DNA from: Achromobacter pestifer
Lineage (GTDB): Bacteria > Pseudomonadota > Gammaproteobacteria > Burkholderiales > Burkholderiaceae_B
Assembly: GCF_902859625.1 (NCBI RefSeq)
Contig: NZ_CADIJX010000001.1
Span: forward strand, 434,001 to 498,000
Direction of reading: 5' to 3'
Length of the DNA: 64,000 bases
The position numbers and the translations under genes are program-made. Within the stretch, counting starts at the first letter, position 1, and the number at the start of each line of letters is the position of its first letter. The notes beneath the pieces were generated by a model. It did no database searches, was not told where the DNA came from, and was given only the letters and a program-made list of their open reading frames with translations. This document shows, piece after piece, positions 63,520 to 64,000 of this stretch.

Positions 63520-63546
63520 AAAGGGAGCGCAAGGCTCCCTTTGTTT
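63520..63546. terminator. Bidirectional terminator between the toxin and alcohol dehydrogenase genes
   Basis: AAAGGGAGC, loop GCAAG and GCTCCCTTT form a perfect 9-bp stem, with TTTGTTT outgoing on the plus strand and a six-T run on the minus strand. It lies between the toxin stop (63442) and the dehydrogenase stop (63562). Confidence 0.85.
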
Positions 63547-63561
63547 CAGGCGAAGCGGCGA

Positions 63562-64000
63562 TCAATCCACTGTCAGCACGGCGCGGCCCACCACCTTGCC
63601 GGCCCGCAGCGCGGACAGCACGCTGTCGGCTTCGGCCAGGGCGTGGCGATGCACCGGCATCGGCGGCACCTTGCCCGCGCGCACCAGTTCCATCAACTCT
63701 TGCAGTTCGGTCAGGTTGCCTACGTAGCTGCCGATGATGGACATGGCCTTCATCGGGATCAGCGCGATCGGCCACGCCGAGGCGCCACCGAACAGTCCCA
63801 CGATGATCAGCTTGCCGCCCTTGGTCAGGAAATCGAACGCCAGCGACGTCGTGGCGGGCGCTCCCACCAGGTCGATCGCGGCCTGAACGGGCTTGCCGCC
63901 GGCGGCCTTGATGATCTGCTGCGCGGCGTCGGGCGCGGCGCCGTCAATGGCGGCCAGCGCACCGGCATCCAGCGCGGCTTGCCGCTTGGCGGGGTCGATA
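63562..64000 (-). CDS. Zinc-type alcohol dehydrogenase (MDR family), N-terminal part outside the window
   Basis: The frame is open from the right edge to the stop at 63562. It covers the second half of a medium-chain dehydrogenase: IDPAKRQAALDAGALAAID follows the cofactor-specificity strand, then AAIDLVGAPATTSLAFDFL, LIIVGLFGGA and the C-terminal LRAGKVVGRAVLTVD. The zinc ligands and the start lie beyond the edge, so the zinc-binding status and substrate are not visible. An internal ATG-like start near 63867 should not be used. Confidence 0.85.
   Translation of the reverse strand, partial: IDPAKRQAALDAGALAAIDGAAPDAAQQIIKAAGGKPVQAAIDLVGAPATTSLAFDFLTKGGKLIIVGLFGGASAWPIALIPMKAMSIIGSYVGNLTELQELMELVRAGKVPPMPVHRHALAEADSVLSALRAGKVVGRAVLTVD

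Overview
The window reads as chromosomal DNA of a betaproteobacterium of the family Alcaligenaceae, most likely Achromobacter or a close Bordetella relative. This rests on GC-rich codon use in the flanks, several LysR/Bug/Liv-type genes, a recG-oxyR-dps neighbourhood and an ABC-exported capsule locus. The genus is an inference from gene content, not from a search.

Left flank (1-5170): a LysR regulator cut by the window edge, ridA, recG, oxyR (with the two redox cysteines at the same residue numbers as in E. coli) and a Dps miniferritin. This is a small peroxide/DNA-protection group.

Capsule locus (about 5.2-34.5 kb): two convergent operons meet at a perfect 17-bp hairpin (17249-17288). The plus-strand operon encodes a PhyH-type dioxygenase, a short-chain reductase, an LTA-synthase-like membrane phosphotransferase, the exporter (KpsE, an OPX lipoprotein, KpsM, KpsT), a UDP-GlcNAc 2-epimerase and two large glycosyltransferase-like proteins. 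The minus-strand operon, read from 34535 leftwards, encodes a 2539-residue highly reducing type I polyketide synthase (WcbR/RkpA type), an alpha-oxoamine synthase (WcbT/RkpG type), KdsA, a KdsB-KdsC fusion, KpsF, the Kdo transferases KpsC and KpsS, and an unfamiliar alpha/beta-hydrolase with a beta-rich C-terminal half. Together the genes supply CMP-Kdo, an activated amino sugar, a Kdo linker, the polymerising enzymes, the export machine and a dedicated lipid. The PKS has no thioesterase and sits next to an alpha-oxoamine synthase; the locus also holds a ketoreductase and a dioxygenase. This suggests a sphingoid-like amino-alcohol lipid, by analogy with fumonisin-type release. That chemistry is my most interesting inference. 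The genes from about 5.4 to 24.6 kb are visibly AT-richer than the flanks and than the PKS, synthase and kdsA genes, so the locus looks like a mosaic.

Middle (35.2-47.8 kb): a small serine hydrolase; an orphan LivK-type binding protein; an RstA/RstB-like two-component system followed by phased direct repeats, a beta-lactamase-fold protein that has lost its nucleophile, and a MipA/OmpV porin-like protein; a ugpBAEC glycerol-3-phosphate uptake operon with a Pho-box-like site; and proC with a YhhQ-like transporter.

Right flank (48.2-64 kb): a complete livKHMGF operon ending in a strong terminator, then a 133-bp tandem repeat array whose units contain terminator-like hairpins; a Bug-protein/D-aminoacylase/racemase operon with a divergent LysR; two glutathione transferases around a PQQ-type sugar dehydrogenase; a DMT transporter; a DUF423 protein; a RES/Xre toxin-antitoxin pair with a readable promoter-operator; and the 3' part of a zinc alcohol dehydrogenase. 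I found no tRNA, rRNA, CRISPR array, insertion sequence or prophage.
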